This document shows positions 1 to 6,548 of a stretch of DNA of 28,129 nt, one piece after another. Within the stretch, counting starts at the first letter, position 1. The number at the start of each line of letters is the position of its first letter. The stretch covers positions 1-28,129 of the IMG/VR virus record IMGVR_UViG_3300035701_000215; one strand, 5' to 3'. Made by a program: the position numbers and the translations under genes. Source of the stretch: a virus. The notes beneath the pieces were generated by a model that made no database searches, was not told where the DNA came from, and saw nothing but the letters and a program-made list of their open reading frames with translations.

Positions 1-287
1 AAAATATACGTGTACGCATCAACACAGATAAAACACTCAAAAAAAATGAAATAATTGTTGGTGAGGCAATTATTAATGTTCTTGCTAATTGGCATAAATT
101 GTTTCTTGAGGAAACGGAGATTGGTATATACAATAAGAAAATATCAAATAATTTTGCTAAAAATAAAATACTTCTTTTTCTTAAAGAACAGACAAACCTC
201 TCAACTAAGGAGATTAGGTCATCAATGAAACAATATAAAGAACTATATTTCTTACAAAAAAACGAGTTTATAAATAAGGAGCATTAA
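1..287 (+). CDS. C-terminal end of an unidentified protein (cut by window edge)
   Basis: The frame is open from the left edge of the window to a TAA at 285-287, so this is the last roughly 94 codons of a gene that begins upstream. A TTG at 99 could serve as a start, but the frame continues unbroken before it and reads like protein, so I treat it as internal. The visible part is lysine- and asparagine-rich and mostly helical in character (for example KILLFLKEQTNLSTKEIRSS). I see no recognisable motif. It lies on the same strand as the virion operon that follows, but a candidate promoter separates them, so it probably belongs to the preceding transcription unit. Function unknown. Confidence 0.7.
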   Translation, partial: NIRVRINTDKTLKKNEIIVGEAIINVLANWHKLFLEETEIGIYNKKISNNFAKNKILLFLKEQTNLSTKEIRSSMKQYKELYFLQKNEFINKEH

Positions 288-299
288 TTTCAATTTGAT

Positions 300-310
300 A
301 CTATTTATAG
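300..310 (+). promoter_or_regulatory. Candidate late-type promoter (CTATTTATAG)
   Basis: TATTTATA at 302-309 reads toward the gene starting at 324, with 14 bases between motif and ATG. The same 14-base spacing is found before the genes starting at 16078 and 23994. The preceding base is C rather than the usual G. It lies between two plus-strand genes, so its orientation is unambiguous. Promoter function is inferred from recurrence and position. Confidence 0.5.
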
Positions 311-323
311 TAAATCTATAAGA

Positions 324-710
324 ATGGCAAGAATAAAGAGAAAAAGACTTCAATTTAATGAAGATAGTTTAAATGAGTTGTATCAAGAAATTTATAATGA
401 TACCCATAATTTTAAAGCTCAGATAACTGCAATTTTATCTAAATGGTCACCAATGGTGAAAGATGAGGGTAATGTGGCTGCAATGGGTAAAGACATTGTA
501 AATTTGATGAATGCTATTGCAAGAACTAACGATCAAAAAATTGTTTTGGTTAAAATATTGAAGGATATTGTTTTCGCTAAAAAAGGTATTAACGATTCTT
601 CAAATGCTAATGATAATCCTCAACAAATTACATTGAGTGATGAAGCAAAAAGAGCGTTAATGAGAATGGCTGATGATGCCAGAAAAGGTATAGAAGATAG
701 TGGAAACTAA
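324..710 (+). CDS. Hypothetical protein, first gene of the baseplate-hub operon
   Basis: A 128-residue soluble, probably helical protein with a basic N-terminus (MARIKRKRLQF). The centre (about residues 35-90) is well-packed amphipathic helix, and the acidic tail resembles a flexible end. There is no signal peptide, membrane segment or motif I recognise. It starts 14 bases after the TATTTATA motif, and its TAA is followed by 2 bases before the next ATG, so it is likely co-transcribed with the genes through 3489. Its position before a gp5-like hub protein suggests a virion or assembly role, but this is association only. A small-terminase-like role was considered and cannot be supported. Confidence 0.75.
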   Translation: MARIKRKRLQFNEDSLNELYQEIYNDTHNFKAQITAILSKWSPMVKDEGNVAAMGKDIVNLMNAIARTNDQKIVLVKILKDIVFAKKGINDSSNANDNPQQITLSDEAKRALMRMADDARKGIEDSGN

Positions 711-712
711 TA

Positions 713-2026
713 ATGAGCGCAATTGATGATAAAAAATCTATAATAAAACAGATTGGTGTACTCAACTCGGCAAGTAAAAAAGTTGAATTACCCGATCTCA
801 ACGTTACTTTGCCTTCACTTAATAACGATAAAGAACCTATTCCTTTTATGTTAGACACCATTTCAGTTATGGCTGGTAGTCAAGGATTGGAAAAAATGAC
901 TGGCAATATTTTAACAAAATTCGTTCGTAATGTAGAACCATCACTAAAAAAATCAGTAAAAAAACAAACGGTAACACATAACTCAAATAAACCACTTACA
1001 ACAGGATTTATATCTGGATATGCGTTTCCAGTAAAATCAATTGATCTTCATGGTAAGTTAAAAACAAATCCTACTAGTGGTGTTGGAAGTTTAATTTATG
1101 GAAATAATGTTAACAATTTTGATAAATCAATATACAATACTATAAATAATGCTGGTACTGATATAACACATGGCACTGGTGCTGGTGCTGTAATAATGAA
1201 TTATGATAAAACGACAGATAAATTAAAAATAAGACCAGTTACAGGTAGTCAAACAATAGGGGCATTCATCGTTGCTTTTATTGCTGGTTTGGTTCTTATA
1301 AATGAAGTTGAGTTTGTTTCTGGTGTTATTGATGCAATATTTGGTAGTGCATCATCTAAACAAAATAAGACTTTGCAAGAAATAAAAGAAGAAGAAAAAA
1401 TAAAGAAAACGATCAATAAAATTACTAACGGTGAAAATAGTTTTGAATTGACAGAAAATGATTTGTTAGAAATAGAAAATATAGCAAATAATAGATTGGG
1501 AGGAAAACCTAAAGTTGATGTTGGTTGTAGTATTATCGATAGTAATGTTAGTTTAGATGATTTAAAAAATTTATTGGTTAATACCACAGGATCAACTGAT
1601 CCACAAAAGGTTGGTCAAAGTTATGGTGCGTTAATAGATAATAGCTTTGGAAAGGATGTAACTCAAACAAATCCATCAAATAAAAATGCTATTAGAGATG
1701 GTTTTTTTAAGAGATTAATTGCTACTATATTAGCAATTCTTATTACCTCACTTACAACTTCTCCACAAATGCGTATTTTAATTGGTATCGTTAATGGTTT
1801 AAAAAATAATGATAATTTATCTGGTGCTTTAGGGAATCCTCTTGACGACATAAAAAAAGAACATAACCTAATAAAATGTTTGGCAGATTCTGTAGGAAGT
1901 TTAATAAATGAATTTGTGTTTAATACTTTGAAAAGTGAATTAATAAAATTAACAATACCAATAACTACACTAATTTTAGGTGAAAAAATGAAATCATTTA
2001 CAAATATTCTTAATTCATTAACTTAA
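713..2026 (+). CDS. Hypothetical protein with hydrophobic segments, probably virion-associated
   Basis: A 437-residue protein. The N-terminal 170 residues are polar and Gly/Asn/Thr-rich. A strongly hydrophobic stretch follows at about 181-210 (IGAFIVAFIAGLVLINEVEF), then a charged linker of Lys/Glu at about 220-245, and further hydrophobic segments at about 334-353 (RLIATILAILITSLTT) and 410-426. There is no cleavable signal peptide. It starts immediately after the previous stop and ends one base before the next ATG, so it sits in a translationally tight operon with the gp5-like gene. Hydrophobic stretches in a tail-operon protein can belong to tape-measure, hub or membrane-penetrating proteins, but it is short for a tape measure. 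I do not recognise the family. The hydrophobic segments are seen; the virion role is inferred from neighbours. Confidence 0.75.
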   Translation: MSAIDDKKSIIKQIGVLNSASKKVELPDLNVTLPSLNNDKEPIPFMLDTISVMAGSQGLEKMTGNILTKFVRNVEPSLKKSVKKQTVTHNSNKPLTTGFISGYAFPVKSIDLHGKLKTNPTSGVGSLIYGNNVNNFDKSIYNTINNAGTDITHGTGAGAVIMNYDKTTDKLKIRPVTGSQTIGAFIVAFIAGLVLINEVEFVSGVIDAIFGSASSKQNKTLQEIKEEEKIKKTINKITNGENSFELTENDLLEIENIANNRLGGKPKVDVGCSIIDSNVSLDDLKNLLVNTTGSTDPQKVGQSYGALIDNSFGKDVTQTNPSNKNAIRDGFFKRLIATILAILITSLTTSPQMRILIGIVNGLKNNDNLSGALGNPLDDIKKEHNLIKCLADSVGSLINEFVFNTLKSELIKLTIPITTLILGEKMKSFTNILNSLT

Positions 2027-2027
2027 T

Positions 2028-2435
2028 ATGGCAATAAATTTCTCTAATTTTGATTCTATAGTGAGTGCAATAAATAAACTCCTTAAAATAAAACCAACGG
2101 GTGGTAATACTACAATACCATCACCTCTTATTATTGTGGGTGGTGAAAAGCGTTCTGGTTTATCAGCGATAAAAATAGCCAATGCTATAATTCAACGTAA
2201 GAGTGAAGCAGGTTTACCTGTGGGAGCATTACCATCTGGTGCTGTTAGTCCTGATGAAATAATGGAGAGAATTAGAATAGAAGAGATAATAAAAGCATTT
2301 CAAGAGGATGCTAAAATAACCATAGCAATTACCCCCGGAACGTCATTGACTGCAAACGGTACATCTCCAAGTGGCCCAGTAACTGTTTTTGGTAGTACAA
2401 TAACTATTGCAACTGGATATGGGGTAATACAATAA
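2028..2435 (+). CDS. Hypothetical small protein of the baseplate-hub operon
   Basis: A 135-residue protein. The first 75 residues mix a helical start (FDSIVSAINKLLKI) with a glycine-rich hydrophobic stretch (PLIIVGGEKRSGLSAIKIAN). The tail (about residues 98-135) is almost entirely Thr/Ser/Gly/Pro/Ile and looks like exposed beta structure. No catalytic motif or signal peptide is visible. The stop overlaps the next start as TAATG at 2433-2437, suggesting translational coupling. Function unknown; position suggests a minor tail or baseplate component or chaperone. Confidence 0.7.
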   Translation: MAINFSNFDSIVSAINKLLKIKPTGGNTTIPSPLIIVGGEKRSGLSAIKIANAIIQRKSEAGLPVGALPSGAVSPDEIMERIRIEEIIKAFQEDAKITIAITPGTSLTANGTSPSGPVTVFGSTITIATGYGVIQ

Positions 2436-2611
2436 TGGAAACAGAATTAACAGATACCGAAATTTTAGTAAAAATAAATTCATTGAAAATAAAACATGAA
2501 TTGTTAAAAACTGAAATATTAAATTTTATGGAAAATATTGATATTAAAGAAAATGAATTACTTTTGGTTGAAGAGGAATATGCTAAGATGATTGAAAAAT
2601 TAATTAAATAA
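2435..2611 (+). CDS. Short (58-residue) acidic helical protein
   Basis: An open frame fills the gap between the two larger neighbours exactly. Its ATG at 2435 overlaps the previous stop (TAATG) and its own TAA at 2609-2611 overlaps the next ATG in the same way. The product (METELTDTEILVKINS to KMIEKLIK) is rich in Glu, Lys and Leu with heptad-like spacing and should form a single long helix or a two-helix coiled coil. Perfect fit between two stop-start overlaps is the main evidence that it is a real gene. Function unknown; a small assembly factor for the adjacent tail proteins is possible. Confidence 0.7.
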   Translation: METELTDTEILVKINSLKIKHELLKTEILNFMENIDIKENELLLVEEEYAKMIEKLIK

Positions 2612-3489
2612 TGGCATACGAAGAAAAATATACGCAAAAAAGTAATCCTTATGGTAAAGAAACCAACAAGGAGAATGCAATAAAGAACATTTATTACGGT
2701 GAAGTTATTAGTATTGATGACGTATCTGAGGGTGGAAGAATTCAAGTTAGAATTCAAGAACTTGATTTAAGAACATTGAATGGCGATCTTCCGTTTGCAT
2801 ATCCAGCAATTCCTAAATTTATTCATATATATCCACAAGTTGGTGAGGTTGTAAGAGTATTAATAGAGGATGTGCGTTATCCACAAAGAGGTAGACATTG
2901 GGTTGGAAGCATAGTATCTCAATTACATAAAATTGGACGTGATGGATTTTTAACTGCTCTATCTACAACGAATGTTGGTTTAGGTGCTCCAGATAGAGCA
3001 CCATCAACATATCCAGATGCTGCAGGTGTTTTCCCTGATATTAAAGATATTGGAATAATAGGCCGTGATAACACAGAGATGATGTTAAAACCAAAACAAG
3101 TTTTAATACGTGCAGGAAGACATGAAGTAAAAGATATTTTAAAACTTAATAAAAAAAATCCTGCAACAATTCAGTTGGATATTAATGCAGATGGTACACA
3201 ATCTTCAATTATACAACTTGCAAATAAAATAGCGTTAATAGCACATGAAGGTGATCCTAAATTTCCTGCAATAAACTATGATGCAGATACGATAACTAGG
3301 GTTTTTAATGAGGCACATCCAATGGTTAGAGGTGATTTAGTTGTTGAGGTGCTTGAAGTATATAGAAAGGCGATTATTCAACATATTCATGCATATTCAG
3401 GTCTTCCTCCAGATATTGATGGAATCATAACAGACCTTGAAAAAATAGATTTGACACAAATCTTGCAAAATAACATAAGAATTAACTAA
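2611..3489 (+). CDS. Baseplate hub protein with gp5/gpV-type OB fold
   Basis: A 292-residue protein. Residues about 27-105 match the OB-fold domain of T4 gp5, P2 gpV and VgrG proteins: YYGEVISIDDVSEGGRIQVR, then a proline-rich loop (FAYPAIPKF) and the strand HIYPQVGEVVRVLIED, ending HWVGSI. A second recognisable block near the C-terminus (about residues 238-268) has the pattern MVRGDLVVEVLEVYRKAIIQ followed by HIHAYSGLP, which recurs in hub proteins of large myoviruses. There is no lysozyme domain as in T4 gp5, so peptidoglycan cleavage must reside elsewhere if present. The protein would form the trimeric tip or hub beneath the tail tube. It is coupled to the preceding 58-codon gene by a TAATG overlap. 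Family assignment is good; exact hub position is inferred. Confidence 0.8.
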   Translation: MAYEEKYTQKSNPYGKETNKENAIKNIYYGEVISIDDVSEGGRIQVRIQELDLRTLNGDLPFAYPAIPKFIHIYPQVGEVVRVLIEDVRYPQRGRHWVGSIVSQLHKIGRDGFLTALSTTNVGLGAPDRAPSTYPDAAGVFPDIKDIGIIGRDNTEMMLKPKQVLIRAGRHEVKDILKLNKKNPATIQLDINADGTQSSIIQLANKIALIAHEGDPKFPAINYDADTITRVFNEAHPMVRGDLVVEVLEVYRKAIIQHIHAYSGLPPDIDGIITDLEKIDLTQILQNNIRIN

Positions 3490-3498
3490 ATTTGTTTT

Positions 3499-3630
3499 AT
3501 GGGAAGAACTTGGAAAGATTCCAAATTTGATACAAAGGGAAAAAAGGAATCAAAAAAAGAAAGACAATCAAAAGATTTGAAGAAAGTCAACAAGTCTAGA
3601 TTTGATGGTAGACAACAACATGAAGACTAA
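3499..3630 (+). CDS. Short (43-residue) highly basic protein
   Basis: ATG at 3499 opens a frame ending in TAA at 3628-3630, filling the gap between the hub gene and the nuclease gene, 4 bases before the latter's ATG. The product starts MGRTWKDSKFDTKGK and is dominated by Lys, Arg, Asp, Gln and Ser with almost no hydrophobic residues, so it is probably unfolded on its own and may bind nucleic acid or a phage protein. Small basic peptides of this kind are common in phages. Evidence is positional fit and composition; no family recognised. Confidence 0.55.
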   Translation: MGRTWKDSKFDTKGKKESKKERQSKDLKKVNKSRFDGRQQHED

Positions 3631-3634
3631 TTAA

Positions 3635-4411
3635 ATGAATTTAGATATTCCCATTCCAACAGACTTATTATATAAGTTTAATGGGATCAAATTTCATGAT
3701 GATATTCATAAATATTATTTAGGTGATAAGAATCTTATCTCTGTAACTACTTTATTACATGAATATCAAGAACCTTTTAATGAACAGTACTGGTCAGAGA
3801 TTAAAGCCGTAGAATATGGTATGACTTCGCAAGGAGTTATTACCATGTGGAAAGCTGGTAATGATAAGTCTAAAATAAAAGGTTCAATCATTCACAACTA
3901 TGCAGAATTGTTGTATAACAATAAGGTTTTTAAATATCCTGCAGAAGAGGTATTAAAAAAACTTGGTGAAGATACAATAAAACCTGAGTATGATATAGTA
4001 AAAGGTTATGTTGATAATTTTTATCGAGATAGCTTCAATAAACTAATTCCAATCAAGACGGAATTCGTTGTCTATGACGAGCTATGGGGTCTTGCTGGTA
4101 TGATGGATATTCTCTTCTGGAATGTAAAGCACAAATGTTTTCAAATATACGACTGGAAGACCAATAAAGAATTCACAATGACTAATGAATATAGTCAAAA
4201 ATTGAAGTATCCACTGTCTAAACTAGATGATTCTCATATCAACATCTACTCTCTTCAATTATCGGCCTATAAATCGATTTTAATGCGTAATACAGGCATT
4301 ATTATCGAAGGGATGTATGTAGTGTGGTTCAATGAAATTAATGAAAATTACAAGGTTATAGAGTGTATAGACTACTCTAAAATTCTACCTAGATTGATAG
4401 GAAATATATAA
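3635..4411 (+). CDS. PD-(D/E)XK nuclease, RecB/Cas4-like exonuclease domain
   Basis: A 258-residue protein with the motif series of the RecB-like PD-(D/E)XK superfamily: an N-terminal SVTTLLHEY block (about 36-44), a KGSIIHNYAE block with His87 and Glu91, Glu143 in the strand TEFVVYDE, GLAGMMD with metal-binding Asp158, the active-site strand YDWKTNK (Asp173, Lys175), and the QLSAY helix (Gln208, Tyr212). The characteristic catalytic set His, Asp, Asp-X-Lys and Gln-X3-Tyr is complete, so the enzyme should be active. There is no four-cysteine iron-sulphur cluster as in AddB or Cas4. Likely role: DNA end processing in replication, recombination or degradation of host DNA. It follows the tail hub genes closely, but a separate candidate promoter comes after it, so it may be the last gene of that operon. 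Confidence 0.8.
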   Translation: MNLDIPIPTDLLYKFNGIKFHDDIHKYYLGDKNLISVTTLLHEYQEPFNEQYWSEIKAVEYGMTSQGVITMWKAGNDKSKIKGSIIHNYAELLYNNKVFKYPAEEVLKKLGEDTIKPEYDIVKGYVDNFYRDSFNKLIPIKTEFVVYDELWGLAGMMDILFWNVKHKCFQIYDWKTNKEFTMTNEYSQKLKYPLSKLDDSHINIYSLQLSAYKSILMRNTGIIIEGMYVVWFNEINENYKVIECIDYSKILPRLIGNI

Positions 4412-4443
4412 TAATTGGTTTTTATCTTAAATTCCCCTATTTT

Positions 4444-4454
4444 AGTATTTATAG
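4444..4454 (+). promoter_or_regulatory. Candidate late-type promoter (AGTATTTATAG)
   Basis: TTTTAGTATTTATAG contains the recurrent motif at 4446-4453, 43 bases upstream of the ATG at 4497. It lies between two plus-strand genes, so only the TATTTATA orientation can serve the gene. The leader is longer than for most other sites. Promoter function is inferred. Confidence 0.55.
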
Positions 4455-4496
4455 AAGTAGAAACTGGGAAATAACGATATTTTAGACTTAATTAAG

Positions 4497-5222
4497 ATGG
4501 CTAATGCTCCAAATTATAAACTTGATCATAAATTAAAATTTAAGCAGGACGATCCGCTTTATTATGTCCTTGAGGGAGATTTGGATTTGAAGTCTAACCA
4601 TATCTATCTGATGGGTATAGAATCATATATCAGTGGTGCTGGAATTGAGGCAGCAAGAGAACCGGGAGTTGAATTTGTTATGGCTAATAGATTTATACGC
4701 AACATAAACGTTTGTATGCGTGTTAATCCAGAAACACCATTAGTAATTCATATGAAAACTTGTGGGGGAGATTGGTGCGAAGGAATGAGCATCTATGATG
4801 CAATACGTACCTTCCCTTGGCCAGTAACAATATTAAACTATACACATGCCCGTTCAATGTCTTCCTTAATATTTCAAGCTGGAAATAAAAGAGTGATGAT
4901 GCCAAATAGTTATTTCATGTTTCATGATGGAACTATTGGTATTGAGGGTACTGTTAAACAAGTAAGGTCATCAATTAAATTTGAAAAAAAAGTTGCTGAC
5001 AAGACTATGTTGGATATTTACTCTAAAGTAATGAAAGAAAGTGGAAAGATGAGCAATAAGACCCTGCAATATATAAGAAAGTGGCTTCGCACTAAAATGG
5101 ATAGAGAAGAGGATGTTTATTTGACTGCAAAAGAGGCTTGTGATCTTGGTCTGGCTGACGAAATTTTTGATGCTAATTGGAGTAAATTAACTGACTACAC
5201 GGAGGCACAACTTAATAGATAA
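4497..5222 (+). CDS. ClpP-like serine protease (S14 family)
   Basis: A 241-residue protein of ClpP fold. Seen directly: a core strand-turn like ClpP (PLVIHMKTCGGDWCEGMSIY), the nucleophile region HARSMSSLIFQAG with Ser120 at the ClpP Ser-Met position, PNSYFMFHDG with His143, and the C-terminal block YLTAKEACDLGLADEI, which parallels ClpP FLSAPEAVEYGLVDSI. Counting back from that block, Asp202 aligns with the catalytic Asp, so the triad looks complete. The first 60 residues differ from bacterial ClpP and include an insertion after the first strand, which may alter docking of an ATPase. Possible roles are processing of virion or prohead proteins, or action within the host proteolysis network. 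It has its own candidate promoter and precedes a small winged-helix gene. Family assignment is strong; role is open. Confidence 0.85.
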   Translation: MANAPNYKLDHKLKFKQDDPLYYVLEGDLDLKSNHIYLMGIESYISGAGIEAAREPGVEFVMANRFIRNINVCMRVNPETPLVIHMKTCGGDWCEGMSIYDAIRTFPWPVTILNYTHARSMSSLIFQAGNKRVMMPNSYFMFHDGTIGIEGTVKQVRSSIKFEKKVADKTMLDIYSKVMKESGKMSNKTLQYIRKWLRTKMDREEDVYLTAKEACDLGLADEIFDANWSKLTDYTEAQLNR

Positions 5223-5252
5223 TCGCCAGAACATTAGGATTTCTAAATTCCT

Positions 5253-5270
5253 TTATGTAGATTTACATAA
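5253..5270. promoter_or_regulatory. Inverted repeat upstream of a winged-helix gene
   Basis: TTATGTA at 5253-5259 and its exact complement TACATAA at 5264-5270 are separated by 4 bases, 16 bases before the start at 5287. The position before a small DNA-binding protein would suit an autoregulatory operator, but a 7-base AT-rich repeat can arise by chance. Confidence 0.25.
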
Positions 5271-5286
5271 TTAAACAAATATAATT

Positions 5287-5493
5287 ATGTCTACAAACAA
5301 AAATCAATCAAAAAAAGCTAAAGTATGGGCTTACTTACGTACAGGCAAGGGAATTACATATACTCTTGCTGAAACTCGTTTTGGCGTTAAAAATTTGAGA
5401 GCAACAATCTCTAATTTGAAAAATGCTGAAAATGTGAGATTTAAAAAGCCAACTCTTACTAAAGAGGGACAAACCAGATATAGCATTGCTTAA
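5287..5493 (+). CDS. Small winged-helix DNA-binding protein (HTH_39-like)
   Basis: A 68-residue protein. After a basic N-terminus, residues about 12-45 (AKVWAYLRTGKGITYTLAE, then RFGVKNLRATISNLKNA) follow the pattern of the small phage winged-helix family often labelled HTH_39: a first helix, 'G-hydrophobic-T' turn, 'A-x-x-RFGV' helix and a recognition helix with R-A-T-I-S-N-L. The C-terminus (VRFKKPTLTKEGQTRYSI) would be the wing. Probable DNA-binding regulator or replication accessory. It lies 64 bases after the ClpP-like gene and is followed by a strong terminator. The fold assignment is from pattern recognition; the target is unknown. Confidence 0.7.
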   Translation: MSTNKNQSKKAKVWAYLRTGKGITYTLAETRFGVKNLRATISNLKNAENVRFKKPTLTKEGQTRYSIA

Positions 5494-5515
5494 TTTGGTT
5501 AGGTAAAAAAAAAAG

Positions 5516-5545
5516 AAAGGGCTGCAGTCACATGCAGCCCTTTTT
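5516..5545. terminator. Bidirectional intrinsic terminator
   Basis: AAAGGGCTGCA pairs with TGCAGCCCTTT around a 6-base loop (GTCACA): an 11-base-pair perfect stem with a GC-rich core. On the plus strand it is followed by TTTTTGTTTT, and on the minus strand by a T-rich run, so it can end both the 5287-5493 transcript and the tail-tube transcript coming from the right. Confidence 0.9.
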
Positions 5546-5595
5546 GTTTTAATAGAACTAAGGTATAAACTCTTAGATATGTGACTATCCAACTA

Positions 5596-6084
5596 TTAAT
5601 AGTTGAGAATACAACGCCAAGGTTGCAAAGTAAGGGTACATGTTTGTACTTCATCATCATCTTGTGCGTTATCGCCAAAGTCGATGTTAGTAATCATACA
5701 CTGTTGGAGTACCCATTTTTCAACTTCAACACCAGTAGGGTCTAAAGCTTTAACTGTTACAGTTTTCTTGTAACCTGCAGCATAGCCCATTCTACCTGTT
5801 AATGATTCAGCGTGAAGACGAACCCACTCCATCAATTTGGTTGAGGTTGAAGGCCCAATAGTATCGATGAATGTTACTTCAAGGGGTTCCCATTTGTACT
5901 TACCAGCAACGTAGTTAACTTCGTTAATCCAATGAATTTCAACTGGATTGATGCTCATTTTTGGTCTAGCTATTGTTTGAACCTTCCAAACTTCAATTCC
6001 AAGTTCATCTGCGAACTCTACGAAAAATCTGTTTTTCTTTTTTGGTTCATAGTCAAAGGGAATACCTCTTAATAAATCTGCCAT
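5596..6084 (-). CDS. gp19: Tail tube protein, T4 gp19 family
   Basis: A 162-residue protein close in length to T4 gp19 (163 residues). The start MADLLRGIPFDYEPKKKNRF, followed by FFVEFADELGIEVWKVQTIARP, is the classic opening of gp19-type tube proteins. The middle (KWEPLEVTFIDTIGPSTS, KLMEWVRLH) and the ending (DDDEVQTCTLTLQPWRCILNY) also fit. It would polymerise as hexameric rings forming the inner tail tube through which DNA passes, enclosed by the sheath encoded at 6549-9272. Codons ending in C or T (AAC, TAC, GGT, CGT) are more frequent here than in neighbouring genes, as expected for an abundant product. It is a single-gene unit: candidate promoter 64 bases upstream, bidirectional terminator downstream. 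Confidence 0.93.
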   Translation of the reverse strand: MADLLRGIPFDYEPKKKNRFFVEFADELGIEVWKVQTIARPKMSINPVEIHWINEVNYVAGKYKWEPLEVTFIDTIGPSTSTKLMEWVRLHAESLTGRMGYAAGYKKTVTVKALDPTGVEVEKWVLQQCMITNIDFGDNAQDDDEVQTCTLTLQPWRCILNY

Positions 6085-6120
6085 GTTTTTTATGTTTAAA
6101 ATTTAATTTATCTCGTTTTT

Positions 6121-6143
6121 AATCAATGGGTTTACCGTTGATT
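6121..6143 (-). promoter_or_regulatory. Possible 5'-leader hairpin of the tail-tube mRNA
   Basis: In the minus-strand leader AATCAA and TTGATT can pair, with a short internal loop and an inner GG-CC pair closing a UAAA loop. It would lie very near the 5' end of a transcript started at the motif at 6149-6156, a position where stem-loops can stabilise abundant mRNAs. Modest stem; inference only. Confidence 0.3.
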
Positions 6144-6147
6144 TTAA

Positions 6148-6158
6148 GATAAATACTA
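6148..6158 (-). promoter_or_regulatory. Candidate late-type promoter for the tail tube gene (AGTATTTATC)
   Basis: On the minus strand the sequence reads TAGTATTTATCTTAAAA, matching the recurrent motif with a final C. It lies 64 bases upstream of the tail-tube ATG at 6084. The long leader is shared with the tail sheath gene (62 bases). Promoter function is inferred. Confidence 0.5.
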
Positions 6159-6205
6159 TGAATAATGGAAATTTTTATTAATATTGTACAAATTTAAAAG
6201 TTCTA

Positions 6206-6502
6206 ATGCCTTCGAATAATGAAGAAAACGGATATTTTATAAAAGCATCTAGAAAGATGGATAAAAGGGAGATTTATATAAAAGCAATTTTAGAGATAAA
6301 TCGATGGGTGGAATTGTGTGATACTCTTATTGATAGTGAATTTATATTAACTAAAATTTATAGTGAAGAATTTTATCAAGCATCAGATAAATGCCTTTGG
6401 GTGTATTATTTGAATGTTGATAATTCAGAAAGATTCAGATTTTTTATTGAAACAAATTACATCAATACACAAGATATTTTAGTTAAAAGCCGAAGAAAAT
6501 AA
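6206..6502 (+). CDS. Hypothetical small protein
   Basis: A 98-residue protein with no signal peptide or membrane segment. It opens MPSNNEENGYFIKASRKM, and the centre is rich in aromatic residues and alternating charged and hydrophobic residues (FYQASDKCLWVYYLNV, SERFRFFIETNYIN), suggesting a compact alpha/beta domain. It stands alone between the divergent tail-tube gene and the convergent tail-sheath gene, and ends at the shared terminator at 6505-6530. No family recognised. Its isolated plus-strand position between two virion genes transcribed the other way suggests an accessory gene. Confidence 0.65.
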   Translation: MPSNNEENGYFIKASRKMDKREIYIKAILEINRWVELCDTLIDSEFILTKIYSEEFYQASDKCLWVYYLNVDNSERFRFFIETNYINTQDILVKSRRK

Positions 6503-6504
6503 AA

Positions 6505-6530
6505 AAGCCCCAATAAGGGGCTTCTTTCTT
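6505..6530. terminator. Bidirectional intrinsic terminator between convergent genes
   Basis: AAGCCCC (6505-6511) pairs with GGGGCTT (6517-6523) around loop AATAA. The T-run is best on the minus strand (GGGGCTTTTTTATTTTC), where it ends the tail-sheath mRNA; the plus strand has a T-rich tail (CTTCTTTCTTTG) suited to end the 6206-6502 transcript. Confidence 0.88.
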
Positions 6531-6548
6531 TGTATGGTAGTAACACTA

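Noticed and set aside
324-710. Small terminase subunit
   Set aside because: Size and basic start are compatible, but there is no recognisable DNA-binding motif and no large terminase gene next to it.
1249-1587. 112-codon minus-strand open frame inside the 713 gene
   Set aside because: Ser/Phe/Leu-rich shadow of the plus-strand gene, with no context supporting expression.
3635-4411. Cas4 of a CRISPR system
   Set aside because: The nuclease motifs fit RecB-like enzymes generally, but the cysteines of the Cas4 iron-sulphur cluster are missing, and there is no CRISPR array or other Cas gene.
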